64,000 nucleotides of DNA from assembly GCA_951640165.1 (NCBI GenBank), contig OX621234.1, forward strand, positions 8,437,001-8,501,000. The letters are read 5' to 3'. The position numbers were made by a program, and so were the translations under genes. The stretch is from Pseudoips prasinana. Its lineage: Eukaryota; Arthropoda; Insecta; Lepidoptera; Nolidae. Each line of letters starts with the position of its first letter. The first letter of the stretch is position 1. Under the pieces are notes generated by a model, which was not told where the DNA came from, made no database searches, and worked only from the letters and a program-made list of their open reading frames with translations. Positions 10,511 through 21,739 of this stretch are shown in pieces.

Positions 10511-10693
10511 TCGTACTAATATTATAAATACGAAAGTTTGTAAGTATGGATGTAACGATATTTGTTATTCTTTCACGCAAAAACTATCGAACGGATTTTG
10601 TTGGAACTTTCTAGTAATATAGGTAAAATTTAATAATACCATAGGCCATCATTTATAAAGTTAAATGCGAGTAAAACTACGGGGCACAGCTAG
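10511..10693 (+). mobile_element. Non-autonomous Helitron
   Basis: Begins TCGTACTAATATTATAAATA and ends GGGGCACAGCTAG. Flanked by A (10510) and T (10694). 183 bp, no ORF. It is the same general type as 26731-26899 and 47406-47591 (ACTAATATTATAAA start, GGCACAGC end). Confidence 0.88.
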
Positions 10694-10969
10694 TATTAGA
10701 TAAATCATTTTTTTTTATATATAAATGTAGTATGTAGCTTCTCATTTAAGGTTAATAATGTCAGCCGAATGACGTCCACAGCTGGACAAGAGCCTCCTAT
10801 TATATTCTTCGCTATTAAATGTTGTTGCTCGCCGATTATGGGTACTTCTGATATGGCGTCTCTTGAGAACATTTCCGATAGTTAATAATAATAAGTATAA
10901 ATATTTATTTCTCTGAAAACTGAAGAACTGGAGTATGTAAAAGTAAACATTGCTCTTATATTTTATTAA

Positions 10970-11275
10970 TCTATGTTTTCGGTGTTGTTGCAGTGTCTCA
11001 AGTGGAAAGTGTTTGGCCAGTGTGTGTTTCTAATGATGATTTATGGAACTGAGGCTTATTCGCTTAATATGAGCCTCATAAGGCGTTCGACTCAGAGTCA
11101 TCCAAAGAGCAATGGAGAGGATGCTCGGAGTTTCCGTACGAGACCGAATCTGAAATATCAATATCCGCAGGCATACAAAAGGAACCGATGTAGGTACCTG
11201 AAGAATTGCCAAACTGAAGTGGCAGTGGGCACTGGGTGGGACGTAACTCTCGGATCGGCCTTACCTGCCATCTGC
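10970..11275 (+). pseudogene. RTE-type LINE ORF fragment
   Basis: The plus strand first reads VFGQCVFLMMIYGTEAYSL, equivalent to the RTE block ending LPVLTYGAETWSL after the reverse transcriptase. It then reads, with a frame shift, a QRAMERMLGVSV-like block and a stretch equivalent to RNEEIRRRTKVTDIA. This is the C-terminal connection region of an RTE ORF. It carries frameshifts and lacks both the catalytic RT core and the 3' tail. Confidence 0.8.
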
Positions 11276-11334
11276 GTTAATGCTGAACCCTAACAATGGA
11301 TGCTGTTTAAATCATCTTTTAAAGATGTCGAAGG

Positions 11335-11592
11335 CCTCATCATCAGCTGAAAGAAGTCCACTGCTGGAAAAGCTTCGCTCAAGAATCATCCCGGGGGATA
11401 TGCCATAATCGCTACGCATGGCAGACGGGTTGGCGATCGCAGTCAGATGGTCATATTACTCAGAAGGAAGCTGCTCATCCTCTGGTAGGATTTCCCTCGA
11501 GTTGGCTTTTATGCCCCCCCCCCACGGGATGAGATGGGATGATGATATTCTGATATTCGTCGCCGCCACCATACAGCATGTCGAAGGTCTAT
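11335..11592 (-). mobile_element. RTE-dependent SINE-like repeat S6
   Basis: Begins CATCATCAGCTGAAAGAAGT, then CCACTGCTGGAAAAGC (the reversed RTE-like 3' end). It continues with GGGGATATGCCATAATCGC, GGTTGGCGATCGCAG, CCACGGGATGAGATGGGATG and GCCACCATACAGC. Other copies lie at 19845, 39345, 49840, 55515 and 57305. The shared 3' end suggests mobilisation by RTE enzymes. Confidence 0.8.
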
Positions 11593-12950
11593 GGTGTTGA
11601 ATTTAAAAAAAAGATCGCCGGATTAGAGGGGATTGTCAGCAACGCCCGTGAAAAGCCATGCAGTGCCATGTGTGTTGTTAGCGTTATAGGCTCTAGAGCT
11701 TACCAACGGTGGGCCGTTAATTTACGCTTTGGTAGAACACAAAAATGGAGTTCTTGAGCGGAGACTCCATAGAACAGTCTGTTGAAAACCGATGATAAAA
11801 ACCATACAAGTGGCCACCTTTTCGACATTTGTTTTAACTGAACACAACTTCTTGTATTTATTTTTTGTGTGGGCTATAAAGAAAGCATTCTTCCGTCGGG
11901 ATATGTTTCATATTCAGCTCAAAATTGAATATTCAGGTACATCCAAGTTCTCCCGTTTGCTCGGCAAACGAAACTACTTTCTACCTTTAACTTAATACAC
12001 TTATACTTAGGAGGATATTTAAATTTTAACATCAAGTTGCATGTATGTTTTATATTTATGTAAGATATTGCAACATGCACCGGCCAGTGACAAATAACCG
12101 CGGGACGTGGCTAGTTCTACCTTTTATAAAAATGTGTGGCCCAAGGCATAAGATTACAAGGTACAGGTAAGTTACAAAACATTAAATTAGATATATAAGT
12201 AACAGAACAGAACTGTCAAACTACTAACACAGCTTTACCCTTAGACAGTCTATGTACTATACGAAACCAAATCAATTTCAACCTTATCTCTTTGTTATAA
12301 GGTCCAAAAACAATAAAAACGTACTATAAAAATGCCTGGTTAAGGGTTAAAATACACTCACCGATTATGCTCATTGAGTGCATAATCGGTCGACAGGTTC
12401 TGGCTAATCCGTAGTATTTCGCACCAAAACTAAATTCATACAGCCACAGCAAGGCATCTTTAGTTAGTCTTCTGCTGTACTAGCTCTGAGTAGCTCTACT
12501 AAGCTGTACTTAATTCATGAAGTTGGACTATATATTACTATGGAATGCCTTGGCTATCGTAATTAGATGTGCTCAGACAATATCAGCTCTCAAAAAGAAC
12601 ACTTTTTGTCTGTATAATTTATGATTAATTTAAATAATTATATATTCTTTTTATTAATTGTGTTGTTGATTGTTTTTCTTTTTTAATAGTTCAAATTTAT
12701 TTAAATCATTATAATTAAGGATTAACCACAATTTTAGTATATCTCTTGTTGCACACCTACTGCTTTAGCTAATGTTCAGCTCCTATCCCTCCTAAGATAA
12801 TATTAACGCTTTATGGGATATATATGGCATATAATGTCATATGTATTTTTATGGTGTATTAGTATTCTGTTCTATCAATGTATAGTGCTAATTAATAGCC
12901 CTAATCTAGGAGACGTAGAAGACCTTATCGGACCTTCAAGAACTGACCCG
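11593..12950. other. No gene recognised
   Basis: Contains a small hairpin at 12360-12390 (ACCGATTATGC / GCATAATCGGT). Otherwise no supported element; a 67-codon open frame at 11792-11995 has no recognisable domain. Confidence 0.5.
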
Positions 12951-12954
12951 ATTC

Positions 12955-13070
12955 TTTTCTTGTTGTGAGTGTTCAGAGGCGGTGGTTATTACTTAGGATT
13001 ACTGGTGATTACCCTCAAATGACCCGCTTGCTTATTGGCGTAGCTTTTTTATGAAAAAAGAAACCAAACG
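12955..13070 (-). repeat. S5-related repeat fragment
   Basis: GAGTGTTCAGAGGCGGTGGT, then GATTACCCTCAAATGACCCGC and TTGCTTATTGG. It is a diverged copy of the S5 body seen at 5505 and 15985. Confidence 0.55.
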
Positions 13071-13104
13071 ACCGTTAGGCTATTTTCAACATGGCCTTTT
13101 ACTA

Positions 13105-13450
13105 TAGCCTAGGAAGTTTTCACTGCTTCACCGGACTATTTTAGCAACAGGTTAACGATTAGTCTAGGAGACTTTAACCATGGCTTGTGACTTGCACCAC
13201 ATACCCAATGCACTTACTTGGCCCCATATAAAGACAGGGCGGTCTAAGTAAGAGGGATTTTACTTGTGTGGTAAGATACGCTTTGATTCGTATGTTAGTT
13301 AATATTACTTACGCTTTTTATTGTAAAGATTATGCTACATAACTTAATTGACTGTAAGTAAAGCCAAGTGATAAGACCGGTTCTCGGAGACCTTTGGAGG
13401 CGGCCTTTGACCAGCAGTGGACGTCTTACAGATGATTTGATGATGACGAT
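13105..13450 (+). repeat. Mixed repeat debris ending in an RTE tail
   Basis: TTTTCACTGCTTCACCGGAC (13119-13138) is shared with 29630-29660. The block from 13395 (GGCCTTTGACCAGCAGTGGA, then CGTC...GATGATGACGATGG) is an RTE-type 3' end in plus orientation. No coding part. Confidence 0.5.
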
Positions 13451-13636
13451 GGAAGCCAAGGGGTTTAACCAATTCAGTATTTTTGTTTACTTAAAAATAA
13501 TTAATCAATAATTGTGTTTATTAGAACTAGAATATAATTCTGTTCTAATAATTGTTTTTATTGCTTACCCAAAAAATACATGCGCTTAATGAAGTTTTCA
13601 CTTCATAAATAACAAATTTCACACTGACAAAATGTA

Positions 13637-13771
13637 CAGACGGCAGCACATGCAGCTACCACAATCTGTCAAATTTATTTTATAGACTTTCAACTTTATC
13701 ATAAAAGCATAAGGTTCCGTTTCAATTGGGGAAATTTGACAGATTGGGGTAACTTGATGTGCTGGCGCCTG
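13637..13771. mobile_element. MITE M2 (TA-flanked)
   Basis: Terminal inverted repeats run from CAGACGGCAGCACATGCAGC to its partner ending GATGTGCTGGCGCCTG. Flanked by TA on both sides (13635-13636 and 13772-13773), as in Tc1/mariner transposition. The interior holds ACTTTATCATAAAAGCATAA. Sister copies lie at 23498, 41261 and 59654. Confidence 0.9.
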
Positions 13772-13849
13772 TACAATCACGAAACCCACTTATTTGGCAG
13801 CCTCTTATAGTAACATATAATAGTAGCATATAATTTAATAACACTGAGG

Positions 13850-14465
13850 CTTCGGCAATATAGTTCCACTTCTCTCCAGAACAAAGCGGAAGCCAGACTG
13901 ATATGACGAAACTAGAGTCGCAAAACGACTAGGGAAGCCATCTGCAAAAGTAACTAGGGAATATTGTAAAGGTCCTATCAAGTGAGCTATTACATTTGAT
14001 TCCAATAGTAAGTCATAGTCACATATATTTTATTCAGTAAAAAGCAACATTACTTTTTTAATCGTCTACTTATTTTTACCTGTCCGTGCGGCGATTGACG
14101 TGCAGCCAAACTAGTTTTTATATTATTTACCGGATAATTTTTCAATTTGTGTATACCATTGTCATTTGGAATCAATTGTGATAGGTACCTAAAAATACAG
14201 TCAATAAGTATGACATACCCACTTAAACACATAAATTAATAATATTAGAGAACTTTTAACTTATTTTAACATGGTTAATAAATTAGCTAAGTATAGTAGA
14301 TTATGAATATAAATTATTATGCTTGTATCACTTATTGTGCTTGGATTTATCTGTTAGCAATAAGATATCTGTAATAAATAAATAAAAGTTGTTCCTTGAA
14401 GCTATAAGAGGTGTCTAAAAACCAACTCCAAATATTGGTTGCAAGCTATTTAACTTATAACTTTA
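13850..14465 (+). repeat. Dispersed repeat split by an A-rich-tailed insert
   Basis: The left part (13850-14017: TAGTTCCACTTCTCTCCAGA, GCCATCTGCAAAAG, TGATTCCAATAGTA) and right part (14386-14465: AGTTGTTCCTTGAAGC...ATATTGGTTGCAAGCTATTT) correspond to the contiguous copy at 25960-26222. The intervening 365 bp or so ends in AATAAATAAATAAA and looks like a retroposon insertion into the older repeat. Confidence 0.65.
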
Positions 14466-14616
14466 TCGTTTTTGCAGAAGTCATTCTTCTACGGCGGGCG
14501 TTTTTAAAAATGGACCTTTAAACTAATTTGGTGTTCCGTATTTTAGTAGATAGCTGATGTATAGACACTTAAGTAAATCCTCGCTCTGCCTATGAGGTAA
14601 CAAAGAAAAGTTTGAC

Positions 14617-15208
14617 GGCACGTGTGGCGCACCGGTTAAGACCACCTCTTTTTCACGGGTTCGAATCCCGCACAGGACAACTATTTGTATGACCCATAAG
14701 TGGTTGTTTTGAGTTTGAGTCACCGGGTCAGTACACCGGGATCTAAAGATGGACTCCGTTGCAGAGACCATTCGAAAATACGCTACAGCTCATGAACATA
14801 GGCTTCTACATCATGTGAACATCGAGGCCATCCAGCTCCTCGACATTACAGAGCTAGTGAGACGTTTAAAGAGAACAAAACCCTATGAACTAGTGTCGTG
14901 ATTAGTGATTAGTGTATTCAGTGATTAGTGATAGCAATAATGTACTTATAAAGAACACATGAACAAAGTGTCTTCCCCTTAACAAATATGACTAAGGAAA
15001 GTCGCTGGACTGATTCTTAGAATTAATTATGTTTTTGTAGAAGTTTAGGTTAATATAAAATTACTTATTAGTCTTTAGACTAGATTGTAATACAGATAAA
15101 GTACTATCTATACCTGGTACTTTTTTAAATAATAATAAAAAAAAAAAAGTTTGTAAGAAATCCCGTGACATGGGGATAGATTTCCATAGTGCGGGCGTCT
15201 ATTAAAAA
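14617..15208 (+). mobile_element. SINE S1 split by a LINE tail
   Basis: The tRNA-like head GGCACGTGTGGCGCACCGGT and box B GGGTTCGAATCCC are followed by ACAACTATTTGTATGACCC. The 3' end (TAGTGCGGGCGTCTATT plus A-run) resumes at about 15148. Between them lies a LINE 3' fragment (14732-15147). The full S1 order is best seen at 24901-25086. Confidence 0.8.
14732..15147 (+). pseudogene. Jockey-like LINE ORF2 C-terminus with 3' UTR
   Basis: From 14734 the plus strand reads HRDLKMDSVAETIRKYATAH, then EHRLLHHVNIEAIQLLD and a RRLKRTKPYELVS end with stop at about 14901. This resembles the basic C-terminal tail of Jockey-superfamily ORF2 proteins (family knowledge; exact clade not certain). A 3' UTR of about 245 bp follows, with GATTAGTG repeats (14900-14935), ending in AATAATAATAAAAAAAAAAA. 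It is a short, 5'-truncated insertion, without RT or endonuclease, that split SINE S1. Confidence 0.8.
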
Positions 15209-15984
15209 ACAGCATATTGTTACATATTCAGTTAAGTTGCTGCATAAATATGAATGGCAACGGTGGCGGCATGACCCTTCAATGAACATTAGATGTCAAC
15301 AAAGCATGATTTGCAAAAACTCGCGCCCCAACATTAATAACAATGAAATTAGACATGGACCGCCTATGCGTTTAGTTTGGGGCACTTCGATTATAACAGA
15401 CAGGAATCGAAAAGTTCTACAAAATGGATACAATTTTTTTTACCTTCAATTAAAAGCTTAATTGATTGAACTAAATCCCAACAAAAACATAAATGTGAAA
15501 TGAGAGCCAACTTCAATATGATGCCTTGATTGTTTCAACGTTTGACTTCAACGAACTCTAAATGGGTGCCAAGTTCAATGGTCAGACCGGAAATTTAACA
15601 GCATAAAATATCATTTCTTCTTATAACTCACGATAGTATATTGTAGCCTAGGTCTGACTTGGCTAGTTCTCATATACGAATTATTACGTATGTTCGATAG
15701 CTACATTAGTTTCGCCAATTACGAATATAGTATTTACTTCACTCAATTAAGTTTTTGATTAAAAGTTATTTCCATTTAGTTATTACTATATTCTAAAAAT
15801 AAATTAATCTTCTAGAACCAATTTGCATTTTAATTTTTGTAATTTGTAAATTGAATTATTTATTTATTTATTTGTCACCAACCTTACATCTACCATTACA
15901 GGATACATCCCAATGCAGTAGCGAAGACCCCAACTAATAATCCGGTATGACATGGCAACCTTCAAGAAGCGAGCCTAGAAGCGA
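15209..15984. other. No feature recognised
   Basis: The 90-codon open frame at 15189-15461 starts inside the S1 3' end and has no recognisable domain. The rest is AT-rich. Confidence 0.5.
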
Positions 15985-16130
15985 GCCTATTCTTTTCTTA
16001 AAGGCCGGCAACGCACTTGCAGCTCCTCAGGTGTTGCGAGTGTCCATGGGCAGCGGTGATCACTTACCATCAGGTGACCCACTTGCTCCTTTGCCATCCT
16101 ATTATATAAAAAAAAGAAATCGCACCCGGG
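15985..16130 (-). mobile_element. SINE-like repeat S5
   Basis: GGCCGGCAACGCACTTGCAG, GTTGCGAGTGTCCATGGGCA and CACTTACCATCAGGTGACCC closely match the copy at 5505. Confidence 0.7.
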
Positions 16131-16164
16131 ATGGTGCAACATGCGGGGAGCACAAGACCGGTAG

Positions 16165-16235
16165 TTGTGGAAATCCTTGGTATGCCTTTGTCCAACAGTG
16201 GACGTCTTTTGATATGCTGATTAACCTGAGGAAAA
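16165..16235 (+). repeat. RTE 3' tail fragment
   Basis: TTGTGGAAATCCTTGGTATG, then CCTTTGTCCAACAGTGGACG and TCTTTTGATATGCTGAT, is the shared RTE/S6 3' end in plus orientation. Confidence 0.7.
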
Positions 16236-16621
16236 TAATGTTCTTGCTGTTGTCTATAGTTAGAAAGTATTTCAAGATTTATTAATTCAATTTTTAATAA
16301 GTATGCTGATAAATGAATTCTAAATTATGCCAAAGATGATTCGCGCTTGAAGTTGGTTTGCCATTTATTGCTTCATTATTTCCCTGCCCTAAACTAGAGT
16401 GTATTCGCATGATGGTATCTTCCATGTATAGATTGTAAACTGTGGACAATGACTTTAAATATGATTCAATGATTTTGACAAACGTGTTAACAAACAACTA
16501 TATAATTATACCACTTTAATTACATTTTAAAAGAGATACTTATAAGTGCAGAATTGAATATTTACAAATAATTCGTTATAATGAAATAGTTTACACACAT
16601 AATACCTTAGCTTGAATATAA
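16236..16621. other. No feature recognised
   Basis: AT-rich sequence. Confidence 0.5.
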
Positions 16622-16775
16622 TGTGCGTGTGGTGGTACAGTCGCCTCACTACTTAGTGCCCCACATAAACAGTTATTCTGAGTCTAGATGTACTTTGTGT
16701 CAATCAATTATATATTTGTAAAGTACTCCGCGGCACAGGGGTTCTTTTCCCTAGTGTGGGCGTTGTATCAAAATT
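16622..16775 (+). mobile_element. SINE S1 copy lacking box B
   Basis: GTGCGTGTGGTGGTACAGTC, TTATTCTGAGTCTAGATGTA, TTTGTAAAGTACTCCGCGGC and TAGTGTGGGCGTTG follow the S1 order. The box-B segment between CTCACTAC and the CCACATAAA block is missing, so the internal promoter is broken. Confidence 0.75.
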
Positions 16776-17547
16776 AAATAAAAAATAAATAAAACATAAT
16801 AATAAAAACCGGTATAAACTTTGACCTTTGACACGGCTAGTCAACTACAAACAAATATATATCTAAGTTTTTATATCACCTGTATTCAAAATTAGAATAA
16901 AAAGTTTCGAAACGCAATGTATTCTTATCTTGTATTATTGAATCCAAGCTACCAACAAATGGCCAAATATGCCGAAGCTCTGTACAAACTTTTAGCAAAT
17001 GTTAAACTAAACTAACAAAGACCAGAGCAGCTCGATTTTAGTCTTTATATTCAAAGGAGTAGAGTTCAAATTACTCTCAATTACGTACAATAATAATTTA
17101 GTAGGTTATAAAAATAAAATTAAGGGTGTATAATCGATTATGTTACATTACATCTCGTTATGATGAGGGTAGGAGGTCGTGATTATTTGTATTTGATCCT
17201 GTTAATTTTACGCTTTTATATTTATCTGATCGAGTTTTTTATTATAATCCGACACTTACAAGAGATTGATCAAATAGGATTGCCTTTATTTTAAACCGAT
17301 TTCGAACGAAATTATTTATCAATTCGATTGTATGACTTTTTATATGTTGGTTAACTGATATTTTTATCGATACCTAGATGAAATATTTTCGGATTGATAC
17401 CATATAAAGTGTATTGCAATTAATTACCTTAAATAAACTTTTGGAGGTGGTTTTATGTTTATTATATAGTAATAATTATCCTCGAAACAGATGTTTGTAC
17501 TATTCCAAATAATCGAATATTCGATTTACAGTGCGATTGACGGGCAT
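16776..17547. other. No gene recognised
   Basis: Contains AAGAGATTGATCAAATAGG (17260 region), which recurs at about 18040; otherwise AT-rich. Confidence 0.5.
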
Positions 17548-17980
17548 TTGACGGACCTGTTGGCGTGGTTGGCAAATGATTGCTTTTCACGCTGGAGGTC
17601 GTGGGTTCGATTCCCACCCAGGACAGATTTTTTTTTAGGCTAGATGGTTTGCCCTTGACCAAGATCTCACCTGATGGTAAGTGAAGATGTGGTCGAAGGT
17701 GGACCGCGCGTACCCATAACATGCCTGTTCCCTCTAGCCTTGAATAAACCCATGTTGTTTGAGTCTCGAAACTATAAATGAGATATTTGTGTGCATGAGC
17801 ATGTCTGTTTGTCCTGAGTCTGGGTATTGTTATCTATATAAGTATGTATTTATAAAAGAGAAGTAGTGTAGTATATAGTGATATATCAGTAATCTGGTTT
17901 CTATTGTACAAGTTCTGCTTAGTTTGGGATCTGATGGCCGTGTGTAACTAATGTCCCAGGATATTATTATTATTATTAGT
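17548..17980 (+). mobile_element. SINE S2 with a 155-bp insert
   Basis: The head has box A GTTGGCGTGGTTGGC and box B GGTTCGATTCC followed by CACCCAGGACAGA. The body resumes at 17782 (TATTTGTGTGCATGAGCATG), and the 3' end is TAATGTCCCAGGATATT + (ATT)n. The insert (about 17628-17781) carries CACCTGATGGTAAGTGAAGA, a motif related to S5, so a second repeat entered this SINE. Confidence 0.85.
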
Positions 17981-19274
17981 GGTCGATCACTTGATATTCG
18001 TTTATTTGGTATTCGATTTGCAAAAGTAGGTACACCGTAAAAGAGATTGATCAAATATAAATAAACCTTCATTTCAAACCGATTTGAAGGAAGGAGATTA
18101 TCTATTGAATAATTATCATCATTTTGAAGGAAAGCCTGTCTTTTGCTGTAATGGTGACCTTTTGACGGAACATACAGGAGCTATTGTACTTTCTTTACTT
18201 TTTTTTAATGTTTATTATATTTTTTTGTGTTTGTATTATGCTGATACCTTGCACTTACTACTTTATTGTGTATTTGTGTTGAATAAATGTATTTCTATTT
18301 TATTCTATTCAATTAAATGAATGTGTATGTATAAAAAAATATATTGGGTTGTCAGCAATTTATTGTTTGTATTAGAGGCGCTAGGCCAAAGTTTGATCAT
18401 TTACTTTTGCCGCTAACTGTACTTTAACGACGAAAAAGAATACAAATACAAATTTATTTATTGCGAACACAGGTAGATAATGTACATACATTTAAGGGTG
18501 GTAGTAAAAAATGTTAGTCCGCTATGTCCAGCCTGTTAGAGCATGCAACTGGATTTTATTTTGTTACAATTTTTGCTTAATATTAGAAGCAATGCGATTA
18601 CAAATTTAATAATAACATTAAATAAAAGTAAAAATGTCACACAATTAATTTAGAAAATATACACATGTCAATATCGCGCAATGTATAGTCGTCGAATACC
18701 GATCCTATTGAGAATTTCCCTTCTTTTTGAAGTCATTTAAACATGAACAAACTTCGACTTAAACCTAATAACAAGGTAAAGTAGGAAACCACTAAAATTA
18801 TCTTCATGTTGAAAACTTCCGACGTGATGCTCCGATGCTTCACCTAGTTACATACTTGATCAATTTCCCCAACTACGCGGAACTCCTAGTACTTACCAAA
18901 ACTTTTCTCTTAATTATAAAGGCAATTTTACGTGGAAATAGCTAAAGTAAAACTTAATTTACACACTTTTTTGTTGTAAAACTTATTTACGCACACGTGA
19001 TTTGGGGAGTAAGCTGGTGATTGGTGAATGCGTAACGAGAGCGTTACGAAAAGCGTGATGGGACGAGGCGAACGGAAGTTGAGAGGGAGATTTAAGTTAA
19101 CGAAGATAGAAAGAGCGAAATATGTTTCGTATATTACTTTAGGGGCAAGGGAGATAGATGCGACCACACATTTCCTTTCTTTCTCTCACATATGAGTTGA
19201 GGAGTTTTAGTTAAGTGAAGTTAGAAATCCAGGGATGACTTTGCGTTACATACATGTTTGTAAGGCAAAGTTAT
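17981..19274. other. Retroposon tails, no gene
   Basis: About 18100-18315 (+) ends GAATAAATGTATTTCTATTT + TATTCTATTC, a LINE-type 3' end. 18443-18500 (-) starts AATACAAATACAAATTTATT, a reversed tail. No coding part is seen. 19000-19170 is purine-rich (GAGCGTTACG, GAGAGGGAGA) but has no recognised function. Confidence 0.45.
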
Positions 19275-19436
19275 TTATAATATTATTAATTAATATTGAC
19301 GGATACAAGGTACATCCAGACTCAGAACACTATTTATGGGTCATACAAATAATTGTTCTGCGCGCGGGAATCGAACCCGGGATACGAAGTGGTGAGGCAT
19401 CTGTCTTACCCGCTGCGCCACTAGTGCAGTCAAAAT
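19275..19436 (-). mobile_element. SINE S1, minus copy
   Basis: Reversed head with CGGGAATCGAACCCGGGATA (box B) and GCTGCGCCACTAGTGCAGTC (box A side). The body TTTATGGGTCATACAAATAA precedes it. The 3' portion is diverged. Confidence 0.85.
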
Positions 19437-19844
19437 ACACTTATGTAGGACTTCAATGTAATTACGGCTTGAGAGAATTCTCATAAAGATTACTATATTT
19501 ACAAAAAAAATCGATTTACCTATTGACTTTTATTTTAAAACCGTAATAATGATTTTCGAGACTCCAATAACATATCCTATTCGTGACATAAGTTGTGAAC
19601 GGTACTTAAGGAACTTAATTTGCCTATGAAACCTAACAACTATTAAAAATAGTATAGCACCATCTGAAAAATATTTTCTACAGAACTAACAAATATATAA
19701 ATCGTTTTACAAACAAGGGATAAAAATACCTTCTTTTTCGAAGTCAGTTACGATAGTCTTCTACGGGTTCTATGAAACATAGCTACCGATAAACCGATTT
19801 ATCTAGCAGATTAATATTTTTTTTGATTTATATTGTAAATTGTG
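19437..19844. other. No feature recognised
   Basis: AT-rich sequence. Confidence 0.5.
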
Positions 19845-20058
19845 TGGTGAGGGCATAGAATATCATCACCTCATCTCATCCCGTGGGGGGCGTAGAGATC
19901 GTCCGAGGGGATACCTACCAGCGGACGGGCAGCAGCGTTTTACTGTGAACTGTGACCATCATACTGCGATCGCCAACCCGTCTTCCAAGCGTGGCGATTA
20001 TAGCATGTCCTCCCAAGGGATTTGTCCAGCAATGGACGTACTTCGGTTGACATGATAA
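19845..20058 (+). mobile_element. S6 repeat, plus copy
   Basis: CATCACCTCATCTCATCCCG, CCATCATACTGCGATCGCCA, GGCGATTATAGCATGTCCTC and the RTE-like 3' end CCAGCAATGGACGTACTTCG. It is an inverted counterpart of 11335 and 55515. Confidence 0.8.
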
Positions 20059-20394
20059 TTGTAGCACTCGCAGCAGCTAGTGTTTCCTATCAGGGATTTA
20101 GGGGGAAAACTTCAAAATGAGAACACACGTGTAAAAAACCATTCAGGTTTTTTTTTATTAATTCTAATTCTATTCTAACTTCAAAAACCATGTCCAGCTA
20201 TTTAAAAAGAAGGAACAGAGTTTTCTAGCGTCTAACTCTTAGAAGAGGTGTTATTTTATAGAAGGCAGTATCAAACAATATCATTACAATATCTATCGAT
20301 CTTTTGTTCGTGAATACGGTAACTAATTATAAAGTGACATGAAGACCACAGACATCCAAAAACACAAATATACAGCCATAAGTTCCATCTATAC
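20059..20394. other. No feature recognised
   Basis: AT-rich sequence. Confidence 0.5.
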
Positions 20395-20941
20395 AAAATT
20401 TAAGTGCTTGGCAGTTGTCTGTAGCTTTCTCCATTTATCCCGTTGTAGAGTCTATCTCTTTTACTTCTTGATAACTGTAAACTAGTAATTTTTCTTTAAA
20501 TTGATCAGTAAACTTTCTTCTCGGTCTTCGTCTCTTTCTCCTTGCGCCTATCTTCCCTTCTATTATATTTGTGATAAACTGGTCGTTCAGATTAGATGTC
20601 TTATCATCTTACCCCTTCTGGTTTCTATGTGTTTTAAAATTAGTCATCCTTCATTTACTCTTTTTAATATGTGTTCATTGGTTATCTTTACTGTTCAGGA
20701 CACTTTTGTCCATTCGACGCCAGCACGACCTTTCAAAGCCTTCCAACTTTTCCCTGTATTTTTGTCTTACAAGCATAAAGGGCAATGCTCCAGATGTATG
20801 CTGTGACCCATAAGTTACAAAATTATAAAACGCCTCCCTTTGTCTGAGATCAACAATAATACACATTATAATTTTATTGTTCTTAACCCTTACTTTCCAA
20901 TGTTCAAAATCAATATGAATCAAAGTTCCAAATGGGATCAT
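20395..20941 (-). pseudogene. RTE-like LINE ORF C-terminal pseudogene
   Basis: On the minus strand, separate frames read EKLEGFERSCWRRMDKSVLN (equivalent to the LEAFEMWCWRRML block after the RT), then NIIEGKIGARRKRETKTREK and DQFKEKLLVYSYQEVKEI. These are in the order found in the C-terminal region of a widespread insect LINE group (IIEGKIEG...GRGRPR..., SYQEVKELA). An upstream DLRQREAFYNF stretch fits the preceding ...RI..AREAF segment. Frameshifts separate the blocks and the catalytic RT core is absent. The plus-strand open frames across 20501-20813 are antisense artefacts. Confidence 0.8.
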
Positions 20942-21433
20942 TGGACCCCCAATAATCTAGATAAACACCATTATGTAATATATCGTAATATCAAAAGTTC
21001 CCGTAAGCCAATAAGTGATAAAGTAGCGAAGTAATAAAAAGGATTCGGAGCCCTGAGCTACCGGAGCTGTCAAAGTGGGGCCACCTGATATGTTCGGAAG
21101 AAATTAAATTACGATCTGTCTTTCCTTTATTGTACTTCTTTGATTGAGTAATTGAAAGAGCGCTTTTTCTTATATTCTAACTATTTACTAAATAATCTTA
21201 TAACTTTAGACAATTTCGTGGTACATTAGATCATAATCTGTGAAAATGAAAATGTTAAATCACAATCTTGTTTGTGTAAATTAATTTGTTTCTGGCACTC
21301 GACGGCCGCTACCACGACTCGCCCGCTTCGCTCGCAGCAACCTTACCTACTTTTCTAGTAGCGAAACACGCCCGAGTGAACAGTATGTTACAGATCACAA
21401 TCTTTCGACAGTTTACAATCTCAGGTTACTTCT
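20942..21433. other. No gene recognised
   Basis: Includes a GC-richer patch at 21295-21375 (GACGGCCGCTACCACGACTC, CGCCCGCTTCGCTCGCAG) of unknown origin. Confidence 0.45.
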
Positions 21434-21739
21434 AAAACACCAACAACCTCGCAGTACTAGATAGTTAACAGCATAAGCAACATCTTTTGTTCTACATCTT
21501 TGGACAATTTGATAAAATTTCTCGCTTGAATCTTTATAACTCTACGAGCATCCCATACGTTAACACGCGCGCGATATTAGCGTCATCCGCGCGTCGTCCT
21601 TCCGTTTCATTCACGTCAGTGCAACCAAAACTATTAAAATCTTTTTTTTTTCATGGATTAAGATATCCCCGAACTTGTAGAACAGAAGTTATTGTTTATG
21701 ATGATAGCAATCTGATCTTGCGCGGTTGTTGGTGTTTTA
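21434..21739. mobile_element. Candidate TIR element (306 bp)
   Basis: AAAACACCAACAACC at the left is matched by GGTTGTTGGTGTTTT at the right; similarity continues inward (CTCGCAGTACTAGAT versus GCGCAAGATCAGAT when aligned). I see no clear target duplication, so the superfamily is undetermined. The interior open frame (21487-21798) crosses the right end and is unlikely to be a gene. Confidence 0.6.

Noticed and set aside
10514..10693. Bacterial-style promoter or riboswitch, or CRISPR-like repeats
   Set aside because: The window is eukaryotic; the repeated starts and ends are Helitron termini, and no regularly spaced repeats exist.
17548..17625. tRNA-like sequence with good A and B boxes (also at 24608-24682, 30004-30080 and 50595-50665)
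   Set aside because: Each is followed by a shared SINE body and 3' tail, and several copies exist. They are SINE heads and not tRNA genes.
20501..20813. Two overlapping plus-strand frames, about 100 and 80 codons
   Set aside because: Antisense to an RTE-like LINE pseudogene with ordered motifs on the minus strand.
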